A DNA stretch of 64,000 nucleotides from Acanthaster planci (taxonomy: Eukaryota; Echinodermata; Asteroidea; Valvatida; Acanthasteridae): positions 122,001 through 186,000 of the forward strand of contig NW_019091462.1 of assembly GCF_001949145.1 (NCBI RefSeq), written 5' to 3'. The stretch's first letter is position 1. Each line of letters begins with the position of its first letter. Below the pieces are notes generated by a model, which was not told the origin of the DNA, searched no databases, and saw only the letters and a list, made by a program, of their open reading frames with translations. The position numbers were made by a program, and so were the translations under genes. Shown here one piece after another: positions 12,401 to 24,675 of this stretch.

Positions 12401-15400
12401 CGGCATGAGAAGAGAGGTGAATTTAACACATTTGATTTCAAAGTCGAATGGAAGATCAAATGAAAAGCAGTGTTGCCGACAGTTGGATGGGGCTAGTCGT
12501 ACATTCCACTTCCACTTCTGTGTTAAACATGATACAAGCCGAGAATTGTTTATATGAAAAAAAAGAACTTAGGAAACACAAATGAAATCTCTAGAATCTG
12601 CTTAGCTAAGCTAACTTTTATGTGCTTAATAAATTTAGTGTTGTAGCTGGTCTGTGTTCACAACATTTATACGGTTTAGGTTGTGAGAAGTTATTCCAAC
12701 ATTCACACATATTAATGACAAAAGGATGTTGGTAGTTTAAAAAAAACATTATTGAGCTTCTGTCTTAAATGCAGAACTTTTTACCATTTCAATTCGCTAC
12801 TTTGTACAAACGAGTTAAAGGCCACCATGCTGCATATCCGTAGGATCTGGAGATCAAACCGAATACGGCTACTGCACGTGACGCATGAATGGATGTGTAA
12901 CTCTGAAGGTACAGTTACCACCATCTTAATTGACAAGGAGATTCATGTAACAAATGTTGGGGTTGTAAATTGTGCATGGATGGATGGATCCAGCCGACAA
13001 GCTCAGTTTAAGTTTGCACTTTGTGCATGAAATCATAGCAAAGCAAATGAAAACACTGCCTCACAGTTCTTTACCCAGGTGATCTGTCTGCCCACTGGGC
13101 CATGCAGTGTCATCCTCATCTTATGATGCAGATGCACGTATTGACTAGTTACAAGGGTGTGAAATGAGGAAAGGTTACACGACCAGAATCAATTAACGGG
13201 CATTCACGCGAGATATTATATAGGATGTTCCAGCAAATGCCATCCTCTTCGCTCCAGTGACTCCTTGAAGGAGGCAGCATTCACGACAATCTCCTTGAAG
13301 GTGCGTTTGGAAACTGAAGGTCACGTCTCGATTGCACTGACGATGGCAGATGATGCACTCCAGCAGACTTGGAGTATTTACTGAAAATAAATCTGATGTG
13401 TTTACTGAGCAGAATCTTCACAACGGTGCTTGAGCAAGGAAGATGCCCACCGTCTTCAAGTGTTTCTTGAATTCCACTTTCTCGCCTTGACATTTCTGTG
13501 TTTTGTTGTCTTCAGTCGAAGACTGGGGGAAAGGCATCCACGTTTAAGGACCATCTTGAGGGAGTGACGTAGAGTATCACGGCCGTATCTGGGTCAAGCA
13601 CGCTTCGTCGTGTAAACATCCAAGACATGGACGCAGTCAAATTAGGAGGGCGAAGAGTCATGGAGGCATGTCATGAAGGAACAAACGTGCTTTTTTAATG
13701 AGAAACGAGTGCAGTGAAATGTATATATGGGCACATACTGTATATTCACTGACGCATTGGTTCATCTGAAAATGCGGCAGAGGCTTGGAATTTCACTTAT
13801 ACATGGGACATTATCGTGTATGGTGTATGTTGATTTCGTGATAATCGGAATAGGACGCCCAAATGCCAGAATTAACACGATAAATGGGGTCCGCTTTTTG
13901 TCCCCATGAAAAACATAATAAAGAGAGACCGAAGATGAACTAGCTGGAAAACGAACATTCTGACAAAACGGTCGACCGTGCCGTCAAATGCATGGTTTCA
14001 TGACGTCTGTTTCACCTCACTTTCCCTCGGCCAAGCACCTTGTACAAACAGAGGGGAAACTAATCCGTTAATGGGACACAGTGCTTAAAAACAAAGCCAG
14101 AAACACTCCATTGACAGGGAATGTTCGATAAGTGCTTTTTAAAATTCAATTAGCTGTAACACCAATCAATAATTATTCTTACATAACATCAAGAAGAGGG
14201 AATGTATCAGTTACCATCTTCGGTGTTTACATAGGAGCACTGCGTCTATCATTACAAGCCCAATTGCGCAGTTTGGACGTAAACACATTAAAAAAAATCA
14301 TGCAGACTTTTTTTCTTAAAGTGTGGCCAAGACGAAGAAATAAGAGCAAAGAAAATGATTATATCGATAAGCAACTAAAATAAAACTCCTGTGCTTTTAC
14401 CACGGTGACAAATTTACTCAGCAGTTCGTGGCTGTTTCTACCTGATCCTAGCTTAGCACACATATCATTCGTAATACAAATTTGTTTGGCAAAGCAACTG
14501 ATAACATGGATGGAATTCTTTCGGAACAGTTTCAAAGGCTGGGTGGGTTCACTTCAAACAGGTCACATGCCTGAAGCTGTGATGGATGGGAATCATTTAG
14601 ATTAGAAACTTTCGAGAAGAACCCTTTACCGACAACAAGACCCTGACAGCTCCTTAACTTTGACTTTGTGACCAGGGATTTATTACCAAATGTTCATTTT
14701 CTTCACAGTTTGAAACGATTTCCGCGACCATGACAACCACTTGGCATTTTTCAATCCTCCAACCCCGTCCTCCAACGCCCCCCCCCCGTAAGTTATAAAG
14801 TTCAGGACGAGCAAACGCTGTATGTTGTTCTTTGCGAACAGGCAGCGACGATTTACGGTCCACTAATTGGGCCCGTGTCGGTGAAGCGAGGCGAGTGTCG
14901 TGGGGATCGCATGGAATTCCTATTACCTCCGATGAGAATTTACTGTCTCCCATCACTAGGGACCGCATCTTACATTATCAGCAAAATGGCGCATGCGTCG
15001 CTGTCTTAATTCCTCCACCTTGAGTTAATAGTGGCGAAGGCCCAGCACCAGCTGCGTTATTGGCTGCTTATCTGAATGAAACAGCAGTATTCCTTGGAGC
15101 ACTGACCTCGAATTTCCCGAGGAATTTCCATTACCAAATTGCAATCCTCGACCAATAAATGCCAATAAACAAATATAAATTGAGTTGCGTGTTAGAAATA
15201 TCAATGTAGCTACAGCCGTCAAATCCATCAAAATGCTATTTCTTTACCAAATAGAGACTTCTGTTGGTATGCAGTCAACGTCATGTCTAACCAGGGCTCT
15301 TCAGCGCTTTTTTAGGACAGAGAGCGCGATTCGTCTGCTATTCCTAATTACGGCAATCGATCGTTATGGGTATCTTTATCATCCACAAATGACAGAGCAT

Positions 15401-18400
15401 GCATGAAGGAACTCGGCATGGAGGTCGAAGGCTCAAGGACCAGCCTTCAGAGATGGGTCTGGCAATAATTAAGATATATTGAGCAAAACTATGCTGGAAT
15501 ATTGTCATATTTTGAGGAAAGTTTAAAAACAAAGTGGTACGAAAAGAATTACATACTTTTGTGTTTGTGAGTCGAGTAGAAAGCGAATTAAGAAGAAGCA
15601 TGGTGGTTGGACGGTTTAGTTTGAAATTATTAGTGCGGGTGAATGTTAATTAAAGACCAATTCACTCAGCTATGAGGCAAACAAAAGACTGTGTAAACTC
15701 AATTGATGGGAACACTACAATGTCTGAACAATTTCTGCTAACAAGATAACTATTTTTGTTTTCTTGTTGCAGCCTTGGAATGAAACAAGTCGAGGTCTCA
15801 GCAAATTAACAGCAATTGACGTAGTAAAAGATATCGTTTATCGAGGTAGGTTTTTGGTCTTGATAGTGCAGATTTAACCTCTCTCGGTTTCTGACAAATA
15901 TTTCGAAATAAAATTTATTCCATCTTCATAAATCATCACACGATATTATCGCCTTTTCTAGGAAAACATTCAGCAGGATTGGACGATTAGAATAAAATTA
16001 GGATGCTTATTTCAGGAAATGGATTTTCAGTCACTGCACTAGACTGCGTAACATCATAAGCCCCAATCATGATAAAATTACACCTCTGTGGAGCAAAGAA
16101 AGTTGTTTTTTTACCGTTACTTTGGTGATGTTTCGATCTGCATCCGACCAGGTGGATTTTTTTTTCTTTGCTCTGCCAGAGCAATGTTCCACCGTTTATC
16201 CGTTACGGCTACAAATTAACTTGAACTAGGATAAGATGAAGAAATTGCAGCATAAAAAGTTCGATGTAATGGGAGATGATCACTAGTAACAAGGTGAATG
16301 GTTCAGAAGCCCCGATATGGGTACAAGGAGTAAGATACTATATTGATGAAGCGTGAAGTAGAAATCGCCGCCTGTTACGTGACGTGAGAGCTAAGGATTA
16401 CAGCAAGAAATTACGATTAAGGAACAAGAAGAAAAACGCAGAAAAACATCAGTTTGACTAATTTCCCACATAATCAAGGGCTGTGGCACGTCTCACATTT
16501 CCCCCAGTTCCGCACCGTCTTATACAGAGTGGAAACGAAAATGGAGTGACGACGAAAATGGCACCCTGTTAGTATTTATCTTTCCAGGATAGATTTCATA
16601 CCTAAGCATTGGTTAACCACGCAGACGAGTTGCATTTTAAATTTAGGTGTTGCAATAAGAATCAACAAGTACTTGGCATTGTGCACTGACAAATAAGACA
16701 CCAAAGCACAACGCATATTTTTATGTACTGAACTTGAATAGATGTAAGTTGAAATTTCATTATTTTCAACAAGATCCCAAATCAATTTAGTCTAACCACA
16801 ATTTCATGTGTTCTGTTTACACGAAAGGAAATACATCCAACACAGACCGTACGTAATCCGTGAAAGCTCTTCAATTAAAGTATCGTTTTAAGACTTTTAA
16901 GTCTAAATAATATACAAGCTGCCGGAGGGACCACAAACTTAAGGGTATCAAGGCTCAAACCACGCATAACAGATCTGCAGCAACTGGAGCATTACATTTT
17001 CGTCAATCCTTATGGGCCGAAGCGAGCATGTGATTACAAATGTGTCCTCGATCCCGATGAAGCCATTCCTTGTACACGGTAAAAGAGATTAGCTTACAAG
17101 CTGTAAAATATTGAGTCTCCAGGTGAGATGGAAATTAAGACGGAGTGAAGATATCCTGCTCGAAGGTTTGAAGATGTTCGCATAGATTGTTTACATTTCC
17201 TGAAGCATTTGATTAACAAGTCAAGGTTAGGGAGTGCACCGATGTGAGACATTTTATAGGCTTTATCATATAAAGCAGGATCTGCCTGTTTACGTCGCTA
17301 ATCGTTGAAATGCTATTGAGGTTTGAAACCTTATTATTTCCAGGTTTTTGAATTATAGCAAAGAGTAGTTTGAGATAAATTCAAACAAAATAACGTTAAT
17401 TTACACAAAAAGAAGAAACTTAAATATGAAAATTACATTCGACACACAGTTTTATGTGAAGTCATTCACAAGAAATTGTGGGTGAAACAATGATCTTGCC
17501 ACAGTTTGTGTTTCCGTCACGTCAATCCAGCCCGTGTAGGACAAAAAAAATTGCCGGAAGAGAAGTGAGATCACAAGAGGGCGCTCAACGAAACAAACTT
17601 CATCACCTTGTACTTTGATCCAGTAGTCGTGGAATTATTTCGTATTACATGTATTGAATCGACACCAAAGGTTTACCAGTTGCCATGGCGAAGCAATTGG
17701 CTTGTAACTTGAAGTATTCATAGGCAACGGCCCAATTAAGACGAGAGCCTCACCAGTCAATCACCAAAACGTTTTCCGTCTGTGGTGTATATTTGTTATC
17801 AAACCGTGAGAAAACACGCTGAAAGTTTTGTGTAATATTTGTTTCTTAAAAAGCTGATTTCAGAATGAAAAACTCGAACATTACAATAGGGACCCGTTGT
17901 TTTTCGTGTACAAAGTGGAAAAAAAGCTGCGACCAATCATTAATTAATTCTACTTGCGGTATAAACATGACAGAGCATGACTTTTATTTTTCCCGTAGGT
18001 GATGAGGTGAACGTAACAAATTTTAACGTAAAACAGCTACTTCCCAGGACATTTGAATATTTGACCTACGAGGGCTCCTTGACGATACCTGGATGCTTTG
18101 AGACAGTTACGTGGATTATAATGAATAAACCTTTACGTATCAGCAGATATCAGGTGAGGCCTCTACATCCAAAAGGTACGACTTGAAGTGATACTGTAAA
18201 CAAATTGATGACACTTTCACTCCGGCACTTCAGTCATCATTTTTGATTGGTGCTCAACCTAAAATCTCGGGACAATCCGACATAAATATAGTACCACTAT
18301 TAAAAATTATTAAGAAGCGGGACTATAAATTCAGAGAGCGTTGTGCTCAGTAAACTCACATACTGTCACAGTTTCGATATTAGGGACTTGGATTTAAAAA

Positions 18401-21027
18401 AAATTAAAAACTGATTTTTTTTTTATAAAATACCAATGGCATTAAAACGTTTCATCAAACACATTGCAAAAGTACCTTTGATCATGAAAATTGACCACTC
18501 GGTTGCTAAGATATATTTGCTGAAATGTATGATTTTTTATGAGTTGGGGCAAGGCAAATTAATGCAATAAAAAACAGAAAGTGTGATACATGCGAACCGC
18601 TAGCTGGCGCGCATTACATGCTGACCACGGGCGGCGCCATTTTGAAAAACGTAAGTGTGACGTCACTTCAGTTTAAACCAGGCCCACTGCACATGTACAG
18701 CACGTATGGGTTGCGTGCATTGATCACCGTGTACATGGAACCGGAAGTTGACGCGCAACTTCAGCGATTGTCCAATGGGAACCTGCAAATCGTAGCGCGT
18801 CCGCCTTTGTGATGAAGTCACTTACGAACTGGACACACTGGATAGGCAGCTCAGCAGTTACTGCCTATAAGTGAATCGAAGTGACCGCGCGGCCATCTTA
18901 GGATATTCAATGCAATGGCCCTCAACTTCATTCCATTCACTAAAGTGCATTCATTGACGGCGCTAAAGCTGGAGACTTAATGCCACTGTATTGAATAGTG
19001 AAATATGGCCGCGCAGTCGCTTCAATTCGCTTCGGTCTGCTACATTTAAATGGGACAGCCCGACAACTTCAGAGATTTTTATTAGAGATTCAAAATCGCT
19101 AGCATGTAAAAACGGACATAATATTGCGTTATAATTGAAAACTTCCCTCGAAAAAGAAAACGAAAAAGGAACACAATATGTATTTAACAAAGTAAAAATT
19201 ACACTCTGAACCAGCGAGCACTCTGGCAGAAAATGCATTTTTATGTCGTCCCATGTTCTGCGCATACTGTGAATAGCGTACGAATTTAACAATCAAGCAA
19301 CGTACCCAGTGCATGGCTGATGACGTCCTAGTTTTTCAAGTTGCTATCAATGCCACAACAAAATTTCCTGTACAAGTTGTAGCGCTACAGAAACTTGAGA
19401 AACGCGAATTGCCCCACATTTAAAACAAAGAGGGATTAGGACACCACTTACAACGCTACCAGTTTTGCAGGTTTGTCCAAACCAGTAGACAACATTCTGA
19501 ATTTCAGTTTCGTATAGTTCAACCAAAATTTAACCACCCTAAAAATAATCAGATAATTAATACAATTATTCATCTGACATTTTTATCCACAGAAGCCGTA
19601 GGAAGAGGTATAGTCCAAGGACTAATTAACCTCTAGGACTGAAAATACTCTGTGCTTTATATATTTGGAAGTATCTGAAAATACCTGTATTACAGAATAC
19701 AAGGAAAGACATTTAAGAGCAAGATAAGGGACGGAGAGAACCCCCCCCGTCTTTTTGTTGGTCATTGTTAGATTGGAATCTCAGGAATTCTTTACAGACT
19801 TCTAGGAGTGTGTGTCAGGTTACAATGGTCTAGAGTGTGTATAGGGATTGGACATGTAAGGGGGGTAACCCTCCGTCCCATATCTTGCCTGGTATAAAGA
19901 AAGACTTACCGCTTATACCAGTGGTGCATCGTCCCGTCCGGCCCGGGTTGTTGACCTCCAAAACATGCAAAATGCCCGTTATAAAAATCCTAGCGAAATC
20001 CTTTCAGACACACACTATCTCCCGTTGTTTCCGGGCCTGTATAAATGCGCCACATGGAAAAAAAATACAGAAATCCTGCTCATGAGGTACCGGTTTGCTC
20101 GACGTTCAGATGTTGGTTTCTTTACACGTCGCGTATACTGTAGAATTCTGTCCAGTAGACAAGTAGGCCCACAGTTCGAAAGGTTGCTCTGTTTCGCCGT
20201 GGGGTAGCCTACAGGCCGACAATAAATCTCACTTGATATCTCCTTCAGTGCAAGTACATGAAAACACAGAAACTGCCTTATTTTTAAAATCTGATTTCGT
20301 CGTTGCTAGAGATAAAATCCATTCATTGCTGAGGAGAACACCACAAACATGTCGCCGTCTTTGAAGTACACGCGACAGCGCTGTTGGTATACTCCTTTGT
20401 TATGCAAATTGTCTCACCGCACGCGCATACTTTTTGGCAGTGGAATTTCCCGCACATTCAAGGTATCGTCTGCTCCATACGTTCAGCAGCTGGCAGATTT
20501 GTAGCCACCAATCGCGTATTGCGTTCTGCGAAAGAATTGCGATTATCCCGCCAATAGGAACTTTCGTAATACTGTACAAATTGAGCAGCCAGAAAAGCTG
20601 TCAAGTAAACTGATGGCAATAATTTTTTTTAAACTTTATCTTTCCGTAATCTTGCAAACAGACTAATGAATTCAACAATCAGTGTACGGTATCTGTTTTT
20701 GTTGTTTCAGCTAAATAGTTTGCGAGAGTTGGTTAGAGACTACAAGGACGACGAAACATTTCGGCCATTTCAGAATACTTTTCGACCGCTCCAGCCTCTT
20801 GGACGGAGAGCAATCAGAACAAACGTCGCCAAGAGAGTGGAGGACCCGGAGTTTGATAAGGCTTGCCCGAAATCAAGAAGACAGATCAAATATAAAGGTA
20901 AAACTATCACAGGTTTTAAAACAGAAATAGAATACATATAAATTGTTGCTTACAATGGATTACTCAGCTGAGCAACAAATTGTAGTAATATTTCTCTCTC
21001 CTTCTTCCAGTCAACACAACCCCTTGA
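6472..21027 (+). CDS. Carbonic anhydrase-related protein, CA10/CA11 type (5' partial)
   Basis: Seven phase-compatible exons encode 283 residues of an alpha-carbonic anhydrase fold: 6472-6611, 7654-7842, 10456-10548, 15773-15845, 17999-18153, 20711-20897 and 21011-21027 (stop TGA 21025-21027). Each boundary has GT-AG sites. Recognisable pieces are QSPIDLS, NTGRRV, the HGSEHTVNGKAF block, EGSLTIPGCFETVTWIIMNK and a C-terminal FRPLQPLGRRAIRTN tail. The family is secreted and acts in cell-surface or neurexin-type interactions, not CO2 hydration. At the zinc site the three histidines of active enzymes are replaced by Glu (codon 7771-7773), Lys (7777-7779) and Gln (10459-10461), so it should be inactive. 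The signal peptide and first residues are not in view, because the first exon starts one base into a codon. Residue identity favours CA10/CA11 over CA8, but orthology is not proven. Confidence 0.9.
14983..14999 (+). promoter_or_regulatory. Overlapping YY1-like and NRF1-like motifs in CARP intron 3
   Basis: AAAATGGCG (YY1-type) runs directly into GCGCATGCGTC (close to the NRF1 consensus). This pairing is typical of TATA-less housekeeping promoters and appears here in a locally GC-rich part of an intron. No transcript can be shown from sequence. Confidence 0.35.
18634..18776. promoter_or_regulatory. Promoter-like motif cluster (YY1, CRE, ETS, CCAAT) in CARP intron 5
   Basis: Within 143 bp there is GCGCCATTTTG (YY1 site on the minus strand, 18634), a perfect CRE TGACGTCA (18658-18665), the ETS site ACCGGAAGT (18740-18748) and CCAAT (18772-18776). 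The surrounding DNA is richer in CpG than the rest of the intron. A short open frame begins at ATG 18618 and meets a good donor (AAAAAC|GTAAGT) at 18650/18651. This could be an internal promoter with a short first exon, but no downstream exon was identified. Confidence 0.4.
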
Positions 21028-21168
21028 CCGAGGAATGCCGACCATTAGAAGAAAACACTCCATAACTTTAGGAGATGACTCCAGAAGTTCTATTCAGGAG
21101 TCGTCATGTATTAATTTCCTGATGGGATTTCAAGCTATTAATTTCCTTTTCTAAAGTTTTTATTTCTA

Positions 21169-21174
21169 AATAAA
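21169..21174 (+). terminator. Candidate poly(A) signal of the CARP gene
   Basis: AATAAA lies 142 bp after the CARP stop codon in an AT-rich 3' region. A second AATAAA occurs near 23162, so a longer 3' UTR is possible. Confidence 0.5.
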
Positions 21175-22550
21175 TTTGATTACAGGGTGACTTAAGATAT
21201 TACTTTATAGTTAAAGCTTGATTAAGTGGTTCAGGAAGGTGTAATTATGCGTTCAGTGACAAGTTACACGTTTACCTTGTGAAGATAAATTTGAGGTTCC
21301 ATGTGAGTCTTACTCCAAGTTACTGGATGAAGCCATGTGTTTAGGTTTGATGACCACTTGATATAAAAAAATGTTAACTACGTATTTTTTTCAGATTTAA
21401 AGTGTGTTCATTTTAATTACGATAATTATTTTCCCTCTGTCTGCACTGGGTTTTAAATTAATCCTAAGAGTTTGTAAACATACTGATAAATCATACTGAT
21501 AAATTGTCATTGAAAAACAGTTTGAAATCACTTTATATACATGTACACATAAATGTACATGTGTAAAAAAAATCCGAAATGGCATGATTGACAGAAAGTA
21601 TCACGTGGGCGTTATGCATGAGTTAAAAAATTAAAGCTTTGTAAAACTGTGTGATGGCGAGTCAGGTATCTGAATGTCAGAAAATCTTCACATTTCTGTC
21701 GACAAGATTGTTTTCAACTCGACAGTCCGTCTTTTCTTAAGCATCTACTTTAATCTTTACCTTCCGTCCTTGTATCTTCTCCACCAACATCTGTACTCAT
21801 TTCTCATCACTCTATCCATTCATCTGCGTCTAAACCACTTCTTCTTCATCCTCATCGTCTGCGTCTTGGGTCTTCATCCTCTTACATACCTGATTTCTCC
21901 ATTATCTCCGCGGAGATTGCTAAGCTCAATTCTCCTGGTGACACGCAAACGGGAGGACAACGAGGTGGCGTGTTTCCTTTCATCGCATGGCCCAAGGTCA
22001 TGACAGGAAGTTGGGGTGAGCTAGATTACCTATGGTGATACAGGTAGCCGGGGAGGATACCTTGCATATACGTAATGTGTACAGTAACATGTGATACACC
22101 TTGTAGTACTGCTCGCAGTGTTGAAAAAACATTGCAGCATGCATGAAATATCATGAGCTGCCCAACTGTTGCAGTTACTGGGCACATCAGTAGCGTTGGG
22201 AACACTTGTTTCACTTTCCAATATTGAAGGAGGCATAAGGGGAAGGTGGGCTGCACATGGTTGTCTTGGATGCAAAACCTCTCCATGGAGGGAACACCAA
22301 GAGGGAAGCATCCCCACCCAACCACACACACAACCACGCACCCGAACTGGTTTTCTACCAGTATGTGCAAGGGCACTTGAAAAGACAGGTTGCACAAGTA
22401 AGTCAAAACAGTCGCTTGGGAATGAATAATTCGGTGTATCGGGTATTGAGAAAAATTAGGTGTCTTTGGGTGTTCGCTTTTGGCCCAACATTCATCCCAG
22501 GATCCCTCTGCTGCACAACACTTGCGTTACAATTTAGGCTTATCTTCCTC

Positions 22551-22720
22551 AAGGCCGGTTCATCCTGCAGGCGAATACGAAAGCGAAGCGCATTCGACGT
22601 CATGAAAAAATCTCAGCGAAATTTTGATCGGGTTGAAATGTGTTCGACTTTTACGAATTTGCATGCGATTTTTTTATCTGACGTTTGTGTTCGCTTTCGC
22701 GCAAAATTTGAACCGACCTT
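22551..22720. repeat. Inverted-repeat element with GGCCGGTTCA-type ends, about 170 bp
   Basis: The left end is AAGGCCGGTTCATCC and continues to GCGAATACGAAAGCGAA. The right end, read on the other strand, is AAGGTCGGTTCAAAT and continues to GCGCGAAAGCGAA. The imperfect terminal inverted repeats are therefore about 35 bp, CpG-containing, and enclose a non-coding middle. The architecture is that of a MITE. No clear target-site duplication was found. Confidence 0.7.
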
Positions 22721-24428
22721 TACACTGGTAGTAATTCTCATTAAATTAGAAATAGATCAGAGTCGCCTTAATCTGTTAAAATTGAAATTAAGTAACAACT
22801 AAGGTCTGATAACAACGGAGCAACATCTTTAAAGACCTGCCTGTAATTGCAACGTAATGAAATGTGTAGTGCAAATGTAACAGACATTCGGAACTAATAA
22901 AGAATTCAGTAAAGTATGCTAGTGATGATGACAATATTGGTATGATCCAAATACATGTACCTCCCTTTAATTTGTGGCCCTTTCAAAATGTCCCATTGGG
23001 TGAGACAAACTTTCAAATTATGTAGCTGTTCGTGACCCCTTCTCAGTTAATACCCTGGTTCTTCTTTAGTGTGGAACTGACCTTTGACCCAAAGAACCCA
23101 CAACCCTGCGCAGATACAGTTACCCGTGTTATGTAGTTAACTTTTGTACAAAATGTAAAATAAAGATGAGTGATTTTATAGATCTTTAATTTAATCGTTT
23201 ATGAGTTGGCCCTGAAACTTGCTTCTATCAATAATATGAGGGTTTCCTCTTGTCATACGTTTGCTTGACGATAGATATCCTGTATATTGAAAGAATAGAA
23301 TACTTTTGTTTGCACGTTGTTAGCAATAAAACTTAATTTTGTCATACGATTTGATCAAGTTGGAGTAGAATATGTACTAAAACATAATTCTAATGTGTTA
23401 TTATGTTTTCCTGTAATGGTTTAGAAAATAGAAACTTCTTTTCAGCTGAAAAAAAGTGAAATTCTTATATATTTCGTGTATATGTTCTGAGCGCAATAAT
23501 TTTCTATGCATCAACAAGTGTTTTAAGAGTAGCGTTTTTTCTGTTCAGTTGTACACCAAATACACGCAAAGTTGATACTATAGACGGTATTTCATTTGGA
23601 TAAAAATACATTTTCTTGGAAGCAGATTTTGTGGATTTTCCAATGGTTGTAAATCTTATATGTAAATCAGGTAACGAGCAAATGCTATTCTGGTTGGGCG
23701 AAGACTGCACAAAATATTTATGGATTGTTACATGTACCTAGAAATCAGACATTAGTATTCCACAAGGGGTATGACACTGGATAATTTAGTAATGAAAAAT
23801 AAGTTCATTCAGGATAAATTTCGTCTCTCAACGTACCAGTCTCTTCAAACGGAATCAAGAGAAAAAGAAATATGCATAATTTGGGTAGGGAATTAATCTA
23901 GATAAAATTTACTATTGATTTCTAATTGAGACTAACGTATTTTGTGAAATTGATGTAATTTTACGGAATTACGACTCGCATCCAACATCAAGATGTTGGT
24001 ATCAACAAAGATACAGAAAAGCGACATTTGCCTCCCTGTGGAATAAAGTTTGGAACTTTAATGTGTACAGTGTAATTACTGGCATGAATTTTGGAATTGA
24101 TATCACTAAATTATCAATCATCTGTTGACAAGAAGATCGTTTGTGGTTATTTTCATTCCTTATATTAGAAAACTGATTAATAAACATACTCAAAAAGAAA
24201 GGAAAATTCACAGATAACATTCCAGGAAATACAAGCTTCAGTGAAGATATGTCGTTTCTTCTTGAGATGAATACAGTTTATTAACAATTCAGTTTCTACG
24301 GACGAAAGTCTACAATTCCAATGAAATCTTGGGCGTTTCATTTTAACTTTTGTCATTAATTTGGAAGTGGAATTATTAATAGAGAACTGTTTCAAATAGC
24401 TTACCCGTGGACGTTTTTCCACGGTCAC

Positions 24429-24675
24429 TGTGACCCACTATCCTTAGAATAAGGCTGGGAAAACTACTTTTCATTTTGTTCCAGATATTCGTGCCAGTAA
24501 CCTTCATTTTTGATTTTCAAATTGATTGTCCTGTGAAGGTTTTGTGAGTAAAATAACAGAAGAAAGGGTAAATCACAGTTCCAAATTTGGTAATGCTGAA
24601 AAGCCATAACTTCGGCAAAAGGTGCTCCTATGTGCATACTTTTTCCCTGTGGCCACATTATGGGTAGTGGGTCAC
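24429..24675. repeat. Inverted-repeat element with TGTGACCCACTA ends, about 247 bp
   Basis: The left terminus TGTGACCCACTATCCTTA and the right terminus, reverse complement TGTGACCCACTACCCATA, match over 18 bp with two differences. A GGGAAAA motif follows in both arms at slightly different spacing. Nothing inside is coding. It is interpreted as a MITE or the remains of a longer DNA transposon. Confidence 0.65.

Larger units (their letters stand above)
7843..20710 (+). other. CARP introns 2-5
   Basis: The introns of 2.6, 5.2, 2.2 and 2.6 kb between exons at 7842, 10456, 15773, 17999 and 20711 hold no convincing gene. Open frames inside them start with poor context, match no family I recognise and lack consistent splice sites. 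Two clusters of promoter-like motifs stand out, at 14983-14999 and 18634-18776, and are listed separately. Confidence 0.6.

Noticed and set aside
21674-22003. 109-codon plus-strand frame rich in Leu/Phe/Ser
   Set aside because: A pyrimidine-rich run in the CARP 3' region avoids stops by composition. No signal or domain.
22026-22406. Two overlapping minus-strand frames of about 120 codons
   Set aside because: Both frames are open at once on one strand, which points to low stop density and not to coding. No motif recognised.
22257-22802. 181-codon open frame on the plus strand
   Set aside because: It crosses the 22551-22720 inverted-repeat element and overlaps equally long frames on the other strand. 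No recognisable domain.
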